From NCBI RefSeq assembly GCF_019880585.1, contig NZ_JAINVV010000008.1, forward strand, positions 610,054 to 674,053: a DNA stretch of 64,000 bases, read 5' to 3'. The stretch is from Sphingomonas colocasiae. GTDB lineage: Bacteria > Pseudomonadota > Alphaproteobacteria > Sphingomonadales > Sphingomonadaceae. Shown one piece after another: positions 26,602 to 34,408 of this stretch. A model generated the notes under the pieces. It saw only the letters and a list, made by a program, of their open reading frames with translations. It was not told the DNA's origin and made no database searches. The translations under genes and the position numbers were made by a program. How positions within the stretch are numbered: the first letter of the stretch is position 1; each line of letters begins with the position of its first letter.

Positions 26602-27444
26602 TCAGTGACGGGCGATGAAGTTGCCGACGATCTCGTTGAATTCGTCGGCCCGCTCCCACTGAGCCCAGTGACCGCATTTCGAAAAGACGTGCAGATCGGC
26701 GTTCGGCATGCGCTTTAGCAGGTTGAACGCCATATCGAGCGGCAGGACGCGGTCTTCCTGGCCCCAGATCAGCAGCGTGGGGTGCTCCAACCGATCGATC
26801 GTCTCGCGCCACAGGTCGTTCTTGGGATTGTAGCCCTGGTTGCGAAGCGGCGGATGCGCCATCGTCTGCGGAAGAGTCGCGGTCTTCAGGCGCTCGGCGA
26901 CCAGCTCGGGTGTGATCGACGAACGGTCGTAGACGAGCAGATCGATCACCTTGTCCAGCTTTTCAAGCGTGGGACCCTCTCCGTCATAGAAGGTCAGCAT
27001 GCGGATCAGGCCTTCCGAGGGGAAGGTAGAAGTGGCGGGAATGCCTCCCCCGGGGCCCATCAGAATCATCTTGTCGACACGCTCCGGATGATCGAGTGCC
27101 AGCCGCAACGAGGTGCCGCCGCCGAGCGAATTGCCGACCAGATTGGCCTTGTCGACGCCAAGGTGATCGATCAGTTCCAGCGTCGCTTCAGCCATAGGCA
27201 CGAACATGCCCGCTTCGGTCGAGCGATAATCGGACTGGCCGTATCCCGGCAGATCGATGATGACGACATGGTTGCCACGCTCGGCAAGCGGAATCAGGTT
27301 CTTGCGATAATTGGAATAGCCATAAGCGCCGGGTCCGCCACCATGAATCAGGATCAAGGTCGGGCCTTCGCCCGCCTCCTGATAGGCGACACGGCCCTTG
27401 CTCGACTCGACGAATTTCGTCTCCGGCATCACGTCCTGGGTCAT
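26602..27444 (-). CDS. BphD/HsaD-like meta-cleavage product hydrolase
   Basis: 280 residues. IHGGGPGAYG is the oxyanion segment typical of C-C hydrolases; the triad is Ser106 (GNSLGG), Asp231 (GQEDRVLP) and His259 (CGHWAQWE). These blocks match 2-hydroxy-6-oxo-dienoate hydrolases such as BphD and the steroid enzyme HsaD. Expected reaction: hydrolytic C-C cleavage of the ring-opened product from the extradiol enzyme, releasing a carboxylic acid and a hydroxydienoate. Part of the long minus-strand operon. Confidence 0.92.
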   Translation of the reverse strand: MTQDVMPETKFVESSKGRVAYQEAGEGPTLILIHGGGPGAYGYSNYRKNLIPLAERGNHVVIIDLPGYGQSDYRSTEAGMFVPMAEATLELIDHLGVDKANLVGNSLGGGTSLRLALDHPERVDKMILMGPGGGIPATSTFPSEGLIRMLTFYDGEGPTLEKLDKVIDLLVYDRSSITPELVAERLKTATLPQTMAHPPLRNQGYNPKNDLWRETIDRLEHPTLLIWGQEDRVLPLDMAFNLLKRMPNADLHVFSKCGHWAQWERADEFNEIVGNFIARH

Positions 27445-27487
27445 TGCAGGTCTCCTTCGTGTTCATAAATCGATGCTGTGCACGCCA

Positions 27488-28519
27488 TCAGCCGATCCGA
27501 TGCAGCGCGCGGCGGAACAGGGTGATAGCGGTCTGGTGAAGCCGGCCGCCCTGATCCATCGGGTCTCGGCCGGCACAGGCACGCGCGAAGGTGCCTTCGA
27601 GAATGATGCCCAGCTTGTAGCAGGCAAGAACGAAATACCAGTCGATCGCCGACACGTCCCGTCCGCTCTTCTCCGCATAGCGCGCGACCAGCTCTTCCGG
27701 CACCGGGAAGCCGTCCCACGGCTCGACTGCCAGCACTGGGAGATCTTCGGGCGGCACACCCCGCCAGGTCGCGAGCAGCCAGCCAAGGTCGATCAGCGGA
27801 TCGCCGATCGTCGCCAGTTCCCAATCGATGATCGCGGCCAGTCCCGGCCCGTCATTGCGGAACATGACGTTGCCCAGCAGATAATCGCCATGAATGATGC
27901 CGGGCTGGAAATCGGCTGGCCGGTTCGCCTCCAGATAATCCGCGATCGTGTCGACGCCGGGCAGTTCACCAGGGCCGGGCCAGCCGTCATGTTTCGCATA
28001 GCCCTCCAACTGCGACCGCCAGCGCGCGGTCTGCCGCTCGAGGAAATTCTCCGGCTTGCCGAAATCGCCAAGACCAACGGCCAGATGGTCGACGCGCGAC
28101 AGCGCCGCCGCGCCATCGACAAAGGCCAGCCCCATCGCACGACGCACGGCCGGATCAGCGGCGTGCAGCGGCGGCAGACCGTTGACCGGATTGAACCCGT
28201 CGATCGGATCCATCAGGTAACAGGCGACGCCAAGCACGCTTTCATCGCTACAGGCGGCGATCAGACGCGGATGCGGCACATCGGTTTCCGCCAGCGCCGC
28301 CAGCACGCGCGCCTCGCGCCGCATGGTTGCATTGCTTTCAGGCCGGGGCGTAGGAGGAGGGCAGCGCAGGACGAAGTCGCAGCCGCCCTTGCTGAAGCGA
28401 AGCACCTGATTCTGGGTGCCTCCGGTGAGCGGTGTTACCGCTTCGATCGGCCCGCGTGCCAGCCCTTCACCGTCCATCCATTCGGCGAGTCGGTCAAGAT
28501 CGAGCCCCACGCCGCTCAC
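27488..28519 (-). CDS. ACAD10/11-kinase-like APH phosphotransferase
   Basis: 343 residues with a GTG start. The catalytic loop GIIHGDYLLGNVMF and IIDWELATIGDPLIDLGWLL (DxD region) match the kinase domain of ACAD10/11 and LvaA. The segment VGLGDFGKPENFLERQTARW is a lineage hallmark shared with the 54530 kinase. Relatives phosphorylate a hydroxyl on 4-hydroxyacyl-CoA to make it a leaving group. In this operon the substrate could be a hydroxyacyl product of ring or side-chain cleavage. The start overlaps the ACMSD-like gene stop by 4 nt. Confidence 0.87.
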   Translation of the reverse strand: MSGVGLDLDRLAEWMDGEGLARGPIEAVTPLTGGTQNQVLRFSKGGCDFVLRCPPPTPRPESNATMRREARVLAALAETDVPHPRLIAACSDESVLGVACYLMDPIDGFNPVNGLPPLHAADPAVRRAMGLAFVDGAAALSRVDHLAVGLGDFGKPENFLERQTARWRSQLEGYAKHDGWPGPGELPGVDTIADYLEANRPADFQPGIIHGDYLLGNVMFRNDGPGLAAIIDWELATIGDPLIDLGWLLATWRGVPPEDLPVLAVEPWDGFPVPEELVARYAEKSGRDVSAIDWYFVLACYKLGIILEGTFARACAGRDPMDQGGRLHQTAITLFRRALHRIG

Positions 28520-29538
28520 CGCGCCGACGCCTCGATCAGATCCTCGCCCATGAACGCACTCGCTGCGCCCACGCTCAGGCTGGCGTGCGCATCGGCGTCC
28601 AGGCCGAGATCACGGACAAAGGCTGCCGGCGCCGTCTGCATGATGTCGTAGGGATAGTCGGTTCCGGCGAAGACCTGGCCAGGCGCGACGCTGGTGCACA
28701 GATGCCGGAGCTGTTCGGGCGCGTAAATGTTGCTGTCGTAGAACAGGCCGCGCGCAGCTTCGCTCGGCCGCCGGACGAGCTTGCCGCCATAGCCGTCCGT
28801 ATGATCCCATCCAGTATCGAGCCGCCCCAGGAGCGAGGCGAGCGCGCCGCCGCCATGGCTGAAGCCGATGCGCAGCCCCGGAAACCGATCCGGCACGCCC
28901 GCCAGCAACAGCGACGCGGCGGCCATCGCCACATCGACCGGAAACAGTGCGAAGGCGGTGAACAGCGGATTGGGCGGCAGCGGCTTCGCTGCGATCGGAT
29001 GCAGCGCGTGGACGAACACCGCCATCCCCTCCGCCGCGGCGGCTTCCCAGAAGGGATCGAAGGCAGGATCGCCCAGCATCTGCCCATTGATGTTGCTGCC
29101 GATCTCCACCCCGGACAGGCCGAATTCGGACTTCACCCGCCGCAGCGCCTTCGCCGCGGCGGCCGGATCCTGCAATGGCACCGCGCCCAGGCCACGGAAC
29201 CGGCGCGGCGCAGCTGCGATCATCTCGGCGATCTGGTGATTGGTCCAGTCGCACATCACCGCTGCATCGTCGCGCGGCAGCCAGTAGGACAGCAGTTCGG
29301 GCATCGGCGAGAGCACCTGCATGTCCACGCCATCGCGATCCATGTCTTCGATCCGCCGGCCGGTCTCCCAAGATCGCGTGTCGAGCTTGCGGAACGGCGT
29401 GTCACCCATCATCACCGTATGGACGCCCGCCTCGCACCGCATGCACGGCCAGCGGGAGCGCGATTCCGCACTGGGCGCATCGGGAAAGGCCAGCGGCGTT
29501 ACATGGCTATGGACATCGATGAAGGGCGTCACGCACAT
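28516..29538 (-). CDS. ACMSD-like amidohydrolase-family decarboxylase
   Basis: 340 residues, TIM-barrel metal-dependent hydrolase. Metal-site residues appear as His10 and His12 (DVHSH), His177 (VFVHALH) and Asp294 (GTDYPYD), with His228 (FSHGGG) as acid-base. Arg50 and Arg239 sit where 2-amino-3-carboxymuconate semialdehyde decarboxylase binds the substrate carboxylate. The spacing is almost residue-for-residue that of ACMSD, so a zinc-dependent decarboxylase is more likely than an amidase. A GTG at 29532 has better ribosome-binding-site spacing and may be the true start. It suggests a carboxylated ring-fission product. Confidence 0.85.
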   Translation of the reverse strand: MCVTPFIDVHSHVTPLAFPDAPSAESRSRWPCMRCEAGVHTVMMGDTPFRKLDTRSWETGRRIEDMDRDGVDMQVLSPMPELLSYWLPRDDAAVMCDWTNHQIAEMIAAAPRRFRGLGAVPLQDPAAAAKALRRVKSEFGLSGVEIGSNINGQMLGDPAFDPFWEAAAAEGMAVFVHALHPIAAKPLPPNPLFTAFALFPVDVAMAAASLLLAGVPDRFPGLRIGFSHGGGALASLLGRLDTGWDHTDGYGGKLVRRPSEAARGLFYDSNIYAPEQLRHLCTSVAPGQVFAGTDYPYDIMQTAPAAFVRDLGLDADAHASLSVGAASAFMGEDLIEASAR

Positions 29539-29599
29539 CTCTCCAATCGTGCTGGCGTCGCGGGTCGCGGCGGAGGCTGTTCCGCCCCCTCTGCCGCAT

Positions 29600-30121
29600 T
29601 CAGAGGATGATGCTCACCCTGCCTTGTGGACGCAGGCTGTTCACGTCCAGCATCACCCGTTTGGATGCGATGCGGATCGCCCCCGGCTCACCGATCAGCG
29701 TGTAAAGGCAATGGCCGATAAACGTGTCGGTCACGTTGTTCTTGGACCGGTAGCAGACATAGGTACAGCGCACCTGCACGCCCGCTTCATTCACACCCAG
29801 CACGCGCACATTGCCAATGATCCGTGCGGTATCCGACCGCGGCCATTCGGAGTGCGCCATCGGGCTCTTCAGCCGCTCCACCCGATAGCGCAGCCGGTCA
29901 TAATCGTCGGCGATGTAGAATAGGGCTTCGGCCGAGCTGATATCATCAGCCGCGCCCGCTTGGGGCACGTCATAGGTCGCGCCCGGCGCGAACAGCGCGA
30001 ACCACTCATCCAGTTGCCAGTCGTCGAGCAACGCGGCTTCATGATAGAGGAGATCCTCGCACTCGGCGCGGGACAGGAGCTGCTGCGCGGCCGCGCAAAT
30101 TGTGCTTGCGGTCGCCATCAT
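29600..30121 (-). CDS. Rieske dioxygenase small (beta) subunit
   Basis: 173 residues, NTF2-like fold. CEDLLYHEAALLDDWQLDEWF and the later RCTYVCYRSK and VMLDVNSL strands fit the beta subunits of ring-hydroxylating oxygenases. It overlaps the alpha-subunit stop (ATGATG; the second Met at 30118 has a better spaced GGAGG), so subunits would be made in equal amounts. The beta subunit is structural and shapes the alpha3-beta3 hexamer. Confidence 0.88.
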   Translation of the reverse strand: MMATASTICAAAQQLLSRAECEDLLYHEAALLDDWQLDEWFALFAPGATYDVPQAGAADDISSAEALFYIADDYDRLRYRVERLKSPMAHSEWPRSDTARIIGNVRVLGVNEAGVQVRCTYVCYRSKNNVTDTFIGHCLYTLIGEPGAIRIASKRVMLDVNSLRPQGRVSIIL

Positions 30122-31410
30122 TCCTCCTCCATCCGGCGGGTCCATTCGCGCCAGAAGGCGCGCATCTGCGATTCATCGTCGCCACGCGGCACCTCCTTCA
30201 GCATACCGCGCGAGATGTCGTTCCACGGCGCGAATTTCGACGCGGCATAACCGCGCTGCGCCGATTCCAGTGCTTCCACGTCATCCGGGGTGGCAAACCC
30301 GCCCGGCCCCAGAAACTCGAGAAAATTGTCAAGCCGCCGCTTGCGGTCCTCGGCGCTCTCGCCGATCGGCGCGAGCGCGAAGGAATTGACGTTCATCTGG
30401 TCCGGCGCGGTCGGGAAGAAGGTGCGCACGGTGATCGCCATGATGTCGTTCATGACGAAATTCGGGAAAATGCCGAGATTGCGGTCGCGGTCCGCGATGC
30501 GCGCCGCGCGCTCCGGCCCGACCCGCTCCTCCAGCTCGGCGACGACCTTCGCGATCGCCTCCTTGCCTTCCTCGCCCCACACCGGAATGGTGCGGCCAAT
30601 CGGCCGCCCCCACGGCGCCTTGCCCTCGATCATTGCATGGCCATTGCCGAGATCGAAGCCGTAGGAAATCATCGAATCCGCCTGGATCTGGCTGATGTCG
30701 AAATCGCCGATCGTCTTCATCAGGTATCCGAAATAGGTCTCGTGCGTCTCAGCGGCGTGATAGCCGTCATAGCTGTTCTCCACGAGCAGCTTCCAGTTCG
30801 CGCGGATGCTGTATTCCTGCACACCGCCTACGATCTCCATCCCGTTGGGCGAATGATCGGCAACCAGATCCAGGATCTCGGCCGCGCCGGCCAGATAGGT
30901 TTCCAGTGGCGGCGCATCGCGATCGTAATTGATGAAGTAGAAGTCGCGATAGGATTCGAGCCGGGGAACGCGCGCGAGATCGACACTGCCGTCCTTGCCG
31001 AAATCATCGGGATAGACGCCTGCGGGATTCCGCGTCCCGAACTTGCCGTTATTGTTGAACGACCAGCCGTGATAGAAGCATTTAAACGCCAGCGCGCTGC
31101 CGCACTTCTCGCGCGCCACCATCGCGCCGCGATGCGGGCAGGTGTTCAGGAAGACGTGGAACTCGCCCTTGCGGTCGCGGTTGAAAATCACCTCGCGCCC
31201 GCCGACGTTGCGCGTCACATAGTCGTTGGGCTTCTTCAATTCGGACCCGTGGCCCACAAACAGCCAACATCTGTCGAAAATCCTGGAGCGCTCCTGCTCG
31301 AACACCTCCTGGCTGGTGAACGCGTCACGGTTGACCTTGAAGATGCCGCCGGCGCGATCGTCGATGATCCACCGTCCCTCCTTGCGGCGCGGCGCGAATG
31401 CTGTTGCCAT
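30118..31410 (-). CDS. Rieske ring-hydroxylating dioxygenase alpha subunit
   Basis: 430 residues. The Rieske 2Fe-2S ligands are Cys91-Pro-His93 (TCPHRGAM) and Cys111-X2-His114 (KCFYHGW). The mononuclear iron site is Asp215-X2-His218-X4-His223 (YDGYHAAETHE). These make it a complete catalytic subunit for NADH- and O2-dependent dihydroxylation or monooxygenation. It is encoded with its beta subunit and a ferredoxin; no ferredoxin reductase is in the window. The start at 31410 (MATAFAPRRK) was chosen because the upstream frame is antisense-like and overlaps the ferredoxin gene. Confidence 0.93.
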   Translation of the reverse strand: MATAFAPRRKEGRWIIDDRAGGIFKVNRDAFTSQEVFEQERSRIFDRCWLFVGHGSELKKPNDYVTRNVGGREVIFNRDRKGEFHVFLNTCPHRGAMVAREKCGSALAFKCFYHGWSFNNNGKFGTRNPAGVYPDDFGKDGSVDLARVPRLESYRDFYFINYDRDAPPLETYLAGAAEILDLVADHSPNGMEIVGGVQEYSIRANWKLLVENSYDGYHAAETHETYFGYLMKTIGDFDISQIQADSMISYGFDLGNGHAMIEGKAPWGRPIGRTIPVWGEEGKEAIAKVVAELEERVGPERAARIADRDRNLGIFPNFVMNDIMAITVRTFFPTAPDQMNVNSFALAPIGESAEDRKRRLDNFLEFLGPGGFATPDDVEALESAQRGYAASKFAPWNDISRGMLKEVPRGDDESQMRAFWREWTRRMEEE

Positions 31411-31436
31411 GGACTCCGTCTCCGACTTCTTATCGT

Positions 31437-31757
31437 TCAATGCTGCGTCTCCGGAACGTGCAGCACCAAGCCATCCAGTTCCGGGGTCATGATGATCTGA
31501 CAGGACAGGCGCGAACGCTCGTCCCGGCCGACTGCGTAATCCAGTAGGTCGTCCTCGTCGCCGCCGACCGGCGCAAGACGTGACAACCAGGCGGAATCGA
31601 CGTGGACATGGCAGGTGGCGCACGACAATTGCCCCCCGCAATCGGCATCGATTCCATCGATCCCGCCCATCACCGCGCCCTCCATCACGGATATGCCATC
31701 ATCGATCTCGATCGACTGACTGCCCCCGCCGGGCCCAACGAAATTCACCTTCGCCAT
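31437..31757 (-). CDS. Adrenodoxin-type 2Fe-2S ferredoxin
   Basis: 106 residues. Cluster ligands Cys40, Cys46, Cys49 (CGGQLSCATC) and Cys86 (RLSCQ) match the C-X5-C-X2-C...C pattern of plant/adrenodoxin-type ferredoxins that feed P450s and some Rieske oxygenases. Placed 26 bp before the oxygenase alpha subunit, it is the probable electron donor. Using this ferredoxin class rather than a Rieske ferredoxin is common in sphingomonads. A Met 11 codons upstream is an alternative start. Confidence 0.9.
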   Translation of the reverse strand: MAKVNFVGPGGGSQSIEIDDGISVMEGAVMGGIDGIDADCGGQLSCATCHVHVDSAWLSRLAPVGGDEDDLLDYAVGRDERSRLSCQIIMTPELDGLVLHVPETQH

Positions 31758-31800
31758 TCGATTCCGTTCCACAAATTCCGTTCCGGCCATGCCGTCCCGG

Positions 31801-32886
31801 TCATCCTTCCATTTCGAGATGCAGGCGCGCCAGCCCATCAACCGATGCCGGCACCGGCGCGCGCGGAAGCGCGGTCGGCGTCACGGAATAGCGCGGCGCG
31901 GGCGCTGGCTGGACGATGCCGCCAACCTCCACGAACGCGCCACGTCCACGCATCTGCAGATGAGCCGGCGCTTCGCCCATGCCCAGCACCGGCGCGAAGC
32001 AAATATCGCTATGCTCCATCAGCGCACACCATTCGTCACGGGTGCGCGTGCCGAACAGCGCTTCCAGGCGCCCCCGCATCGCCGTCCAGTTCGCTTCGTT
32101 CATCTGCTCCGCGAACAGGGGGTCGTCCGCCAAGTCCAGCCGCTCCAGCAGCAATGCATAGAATTGGGGCTCGATCGAACCGATCGAAACGAACTTGCCG
32201 TCCGCGGTGCGATAAACGCCGTAAAAGGGCGCGCCGCCGTCGATGATGTTGGCGGCACGCTCGTCCCGCCACGTGCCGCGCGCAACGCCGCCATAGAAAG
32301 GGGTCATCAGCAGCGCCGACCCCTCAGCCATCGCGCAATCGATCACCTGCCCCTCGCCGGTCGCGCGGGCATGAAGCAATGCGGATGCGATGCTGAAGGC
32401 CAGCAACATGCCCCCTCCGCCGAAATCGCCGGTCAGCGCGAGCGGCGGAACAGGCCGCTCCGCCGTGCCCACAGCGTGCAGCACCCCGCTCAGCGAGATG
32501 TAATTGATGTCATGCCCCGCATAGGGCGCATAGGGTCCGTCCTGACCCCAACCGGTCATCCGCCCGATCACCAACCGCGGGTTCGCCGCCAGCAACACGT
32601 CCGGCCCGATACCGAGCCGCTCGAGCGTGCCGGGCCGGAAGCCCTCGATCAGCGCATCCGCATCGCGCACGAGTTGCCTGAGCGCGGCGATGCCTTCGGC
32701 CGACTTGAGATCGAGCGTCATCGTCTGGCGCGAGCGGAGCAACGGGTCCGCCGGGTCGGTCGCCTGGCCGGGACGATCGATGCGAATGACTTCGGCGCCA
32801 TGATCGGCCAGCATCATGGCGGCGAACGGCCCCGGGCCGATGCCCGCGAGCTCCACGACCCTGACACCTTTCAACGGACCGCCCAT
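31801..32886 (-). CDS. Alpha-methylacyl-CoA racemase (CaiB/BaiF family III)
   Basis: 361 residues. VELAGIGPGPFAAMMLADHG, GHDINYISLSGVLHAVG and LTGDFGGGGMLLAF are the AMACR/MCR blocks; His125 and Asp154 correspond to the catalytic acid-base pair (His126/Asp156 in mycobacterial MCR). Expected reaction: epimerisation of 2-methylacyl-CoA so that (S)-specific ACADs can act. This implies a substrate with an alpha-methyl carboxylate, for example an isoprenoid, a steroid-like side chain or a 2-arylpropionate. First gene of the long minus-strand operon. Confidence 0.9.
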   Translation of the reverse strand: MGGPLKGVRVVELAGIGPGPFAAMMLADHGAEVIRIDRPGQATDPADPLLRSRQTMTLDLKSAEGIAALRQLVRDADALIEGFRPGTLERLGIGPDVLLAANPRLVIGRMTGWGQDGPYAPYAGHDINYISLSGVLHAVGTAERPVPPLALTGDFGGGGMLLAFSIASALLHARATGEGQVIDCAMAEGSALLMTPFYGGVARGTWRDERAANIIDGGAPFYGVYRTADGKFVSIGSIEPQFYALLLERLDLADDPLFAEQMNEANWTAMRGRLEALFGTRTRDEWCALMEHSDICFAPVLGMGEAPAHLQMRGRGAFVEVGGIVQPAPAPRYSVTPTALPRAPVPASVDGLARLHLEMEG

Positions 32887-32950
32887 CTCACTCCCTCGAT
32901 CACGCCTCTAATGCGATTGTCTAAATGTAAGACCATTTGACTCAGCATGC

Positions 32951-32966
32951 AAGAACAAGCGTTCAA
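32951..32966. promoter_or_regulatory. Palindromic operator candidate
   Basis: AAGAACAAGCGTTCAA scores 10 of 14, with GAAC/GTTC arms. It is 65 bp upstream of the racemase start, so it could govern the Rieske operon. Confidence 0.35.
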
Positions 32967-33243
32967 ATTTTGCCACGCCGCAGATTCGACGGCGTTCCGC
33001 GCCTGTGCGTAGGAGAATCGATGCACGTGTATAAGACAATCAACCTATTTCCAACCATGTGGTCGCGACGAGCACCGTCTCCCCCATAGGTCGAGTCGGA
33101 TGATTCGCGAGACGCCACACCGAAAACCTGCACCGAAACCAGCCATTCCCGACACCTCGGCCGCAATGTCCCCGCAATGCTGCCAGGATCGGTGCGCGCC
33201 GATCTTTGCATCTGGACAAGTGCGATGGCCAAAGCTACCGATA

Positions 33244-33259
33244 TAAAACAAATGACTAA
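33244..33259. promoter_or_regulatory. Palindromic operator candidate
   Basis: TAAAACAAATGACTAA scores 11 of 14. It is 49 bp upstream of the ACAD-pair start at 33308, within an AT-rich patch suited to a promoter. Confidence 0.45.
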
Positions 33260-33307
33260 ATTATATCGACCGGCCCGCGCCGGACGAGCGCGGAGGAGGG
33301 ATTTCGC

Positions 33308-34381
33308 ATGATCAGTTTCGAACTCACCGAGGAGCAGGAAATCATCCGCTCGACGATGCGCGAAATCTCACGCGACGCGCTGTCGCCGGAGGCGCGGCGT
33401 CACGATCTGGATGGCGCGATCGGCACGGCCGTGCTCGATACCATCTGGCAGGCGGGAATCGTGCAGGCGCAGGCGGATCGCGAGAGCCGTTCGCCAGTCA
33501 GCAACGTGCTGGTGCTGGAGGAACTCGCGGCGGGGGACGCCAGCGTCGCGCTGGCGGTGGGCGCGGCGAGCGGGTTCGTCCAGGCGGTTACCGATCAGGG
33601 CTCGGAGGCACAGCGCGCGGTATTCCTGGCATCGCTCGAGGGCGACCGCTTCGCAGCCGGCACGATCGCCGCCATGGAGCCGGACTTTGTCGGAGACGTC
33701 ACCCGCCCGGCGACCCGCGTGCTCCGCTCGGAAGACGGCTTCACGCTCAGCGGCCGCAAGACCATGGTCCCGCTGGCCGCGCAGAGCACGCACTTCCTGG
33801 TGATCGCGGACCTAGACGGCGCAAGCGACGCGTTCATCGTGGATGCCTCCGCCACCGGCGTCACGATCGAGGCGCGTCAGGCGCTGGGCCTGCGCGGTCT
33901 AGGCCTGGGCGAGGTGAACTTCGACGGTGTTGTCCTGCCCACCGATGCACGACTGGGCGAAGGCAATGGCGCGGACGTTCAGCGGATTATCGACGGCGCT
34001 CGCGTCGGCCTGGCGGCCGCCATGCTCGGCCTGTCCCGTGCCGTGATGGAGCATATCATCCCTTACACCAAGGAGCGCGTCGTTCATGGCTCTCCGCTCG
34101 CGCAGAAGCAGAAGATCGCGTTCGACATCGCCGACATGCGCATGGAGACCGATGCGATCCGCTGGATGACGTGGAAGGCGGCATGGGCTTTGGAGACGGG
34201 CCTAGACGCCACCCGCCTCGCCCAGCTCGCCTATACCTATGCCGGCGAGCGCGTGATGCAGATCGCCGATAACGGCCTCCAGTCGATGGGCGGCCATGGC
34301 TTCGTCGAGGAGCACCCGATGGAGATGTGGTATCGCAATGCTCGCTCCCTCTCGATGCTCGAATCCGTCGCCGGCGTCTGA
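33308..34381 (+). CDS. Acyl-CoA dehydrogenase, degenerate partner
   Basis: 357 residues. The N-terminal helices (FELTEEQEIIRSTMREIS) and the C-terminal SMGGHGFVEEHPMEMWYRNAR are ACAD-like, but the central beta domain lacks the usual TEP motif (AAMEPDFVGD instead). The chain stops at LSMLESVAGV without the GTNEI segment. It is likely the non-catalytic or accessory half of a heteromeric ACAD with the protein encoded 27 bp downstream. GGAGGAGGG precedes the ATG. Confidence 0.83.
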   Translation: MISFELTEEQEIIRSTMREISRDALSPEARRHDLDGAIGTAVLDTIWQAGIVQAQADRESRSPVSNVLVLEELAAGDASVALAVGAASGFVQAVTDQGSEAQRAVFLASLEGDRFAAGTIAAMEPDFVGDVTRPATRVLRSEDGFTLSGRKTMVPLAAQSTHFLVIADLDGASDAFIVDASATGVTIEARQALGLRGLGLGEVNFDGVVLPTDARLGEGNGADVQRIIDGARVGLAAAMLGLSRAVMEHIIPYTKERVVHGSPLAQKQKIAFDIADMRMETDAIRWMTWKAAWALETGLDATRLAQLAYTYAGERVMQIADNGLQSMGGHGFVEEHPMEMWYRNARSLSMLESVAGV

Positions 34382-34408
34382 ACCAGCCATCATTCCGGGA
34401 GTACCTCC

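Larger units (their letters stand above)
32887..33307. promoter_or_regulatory. 421-bp divergent control region
   Basis: No convincing gene. It separates the racemase-Rieske operon (-) from the ACAD pair (+). It holds palindrome candidates near each end (32951-32966 and 33244-33259) and an AT-rich tract just before the ACAD start. The middle (about 32990-33230) shows nothing I can interpret; an 89-codon minus frame there lacks a ribosome-binding site and family features. Confidence 0.6.

Noticed and set aside
32963..33232. 89-codon minus frame in the divergent region
   Set aside because: No ribosome-binding site, no recognisable features, and it sits in a control region; treated as chance.
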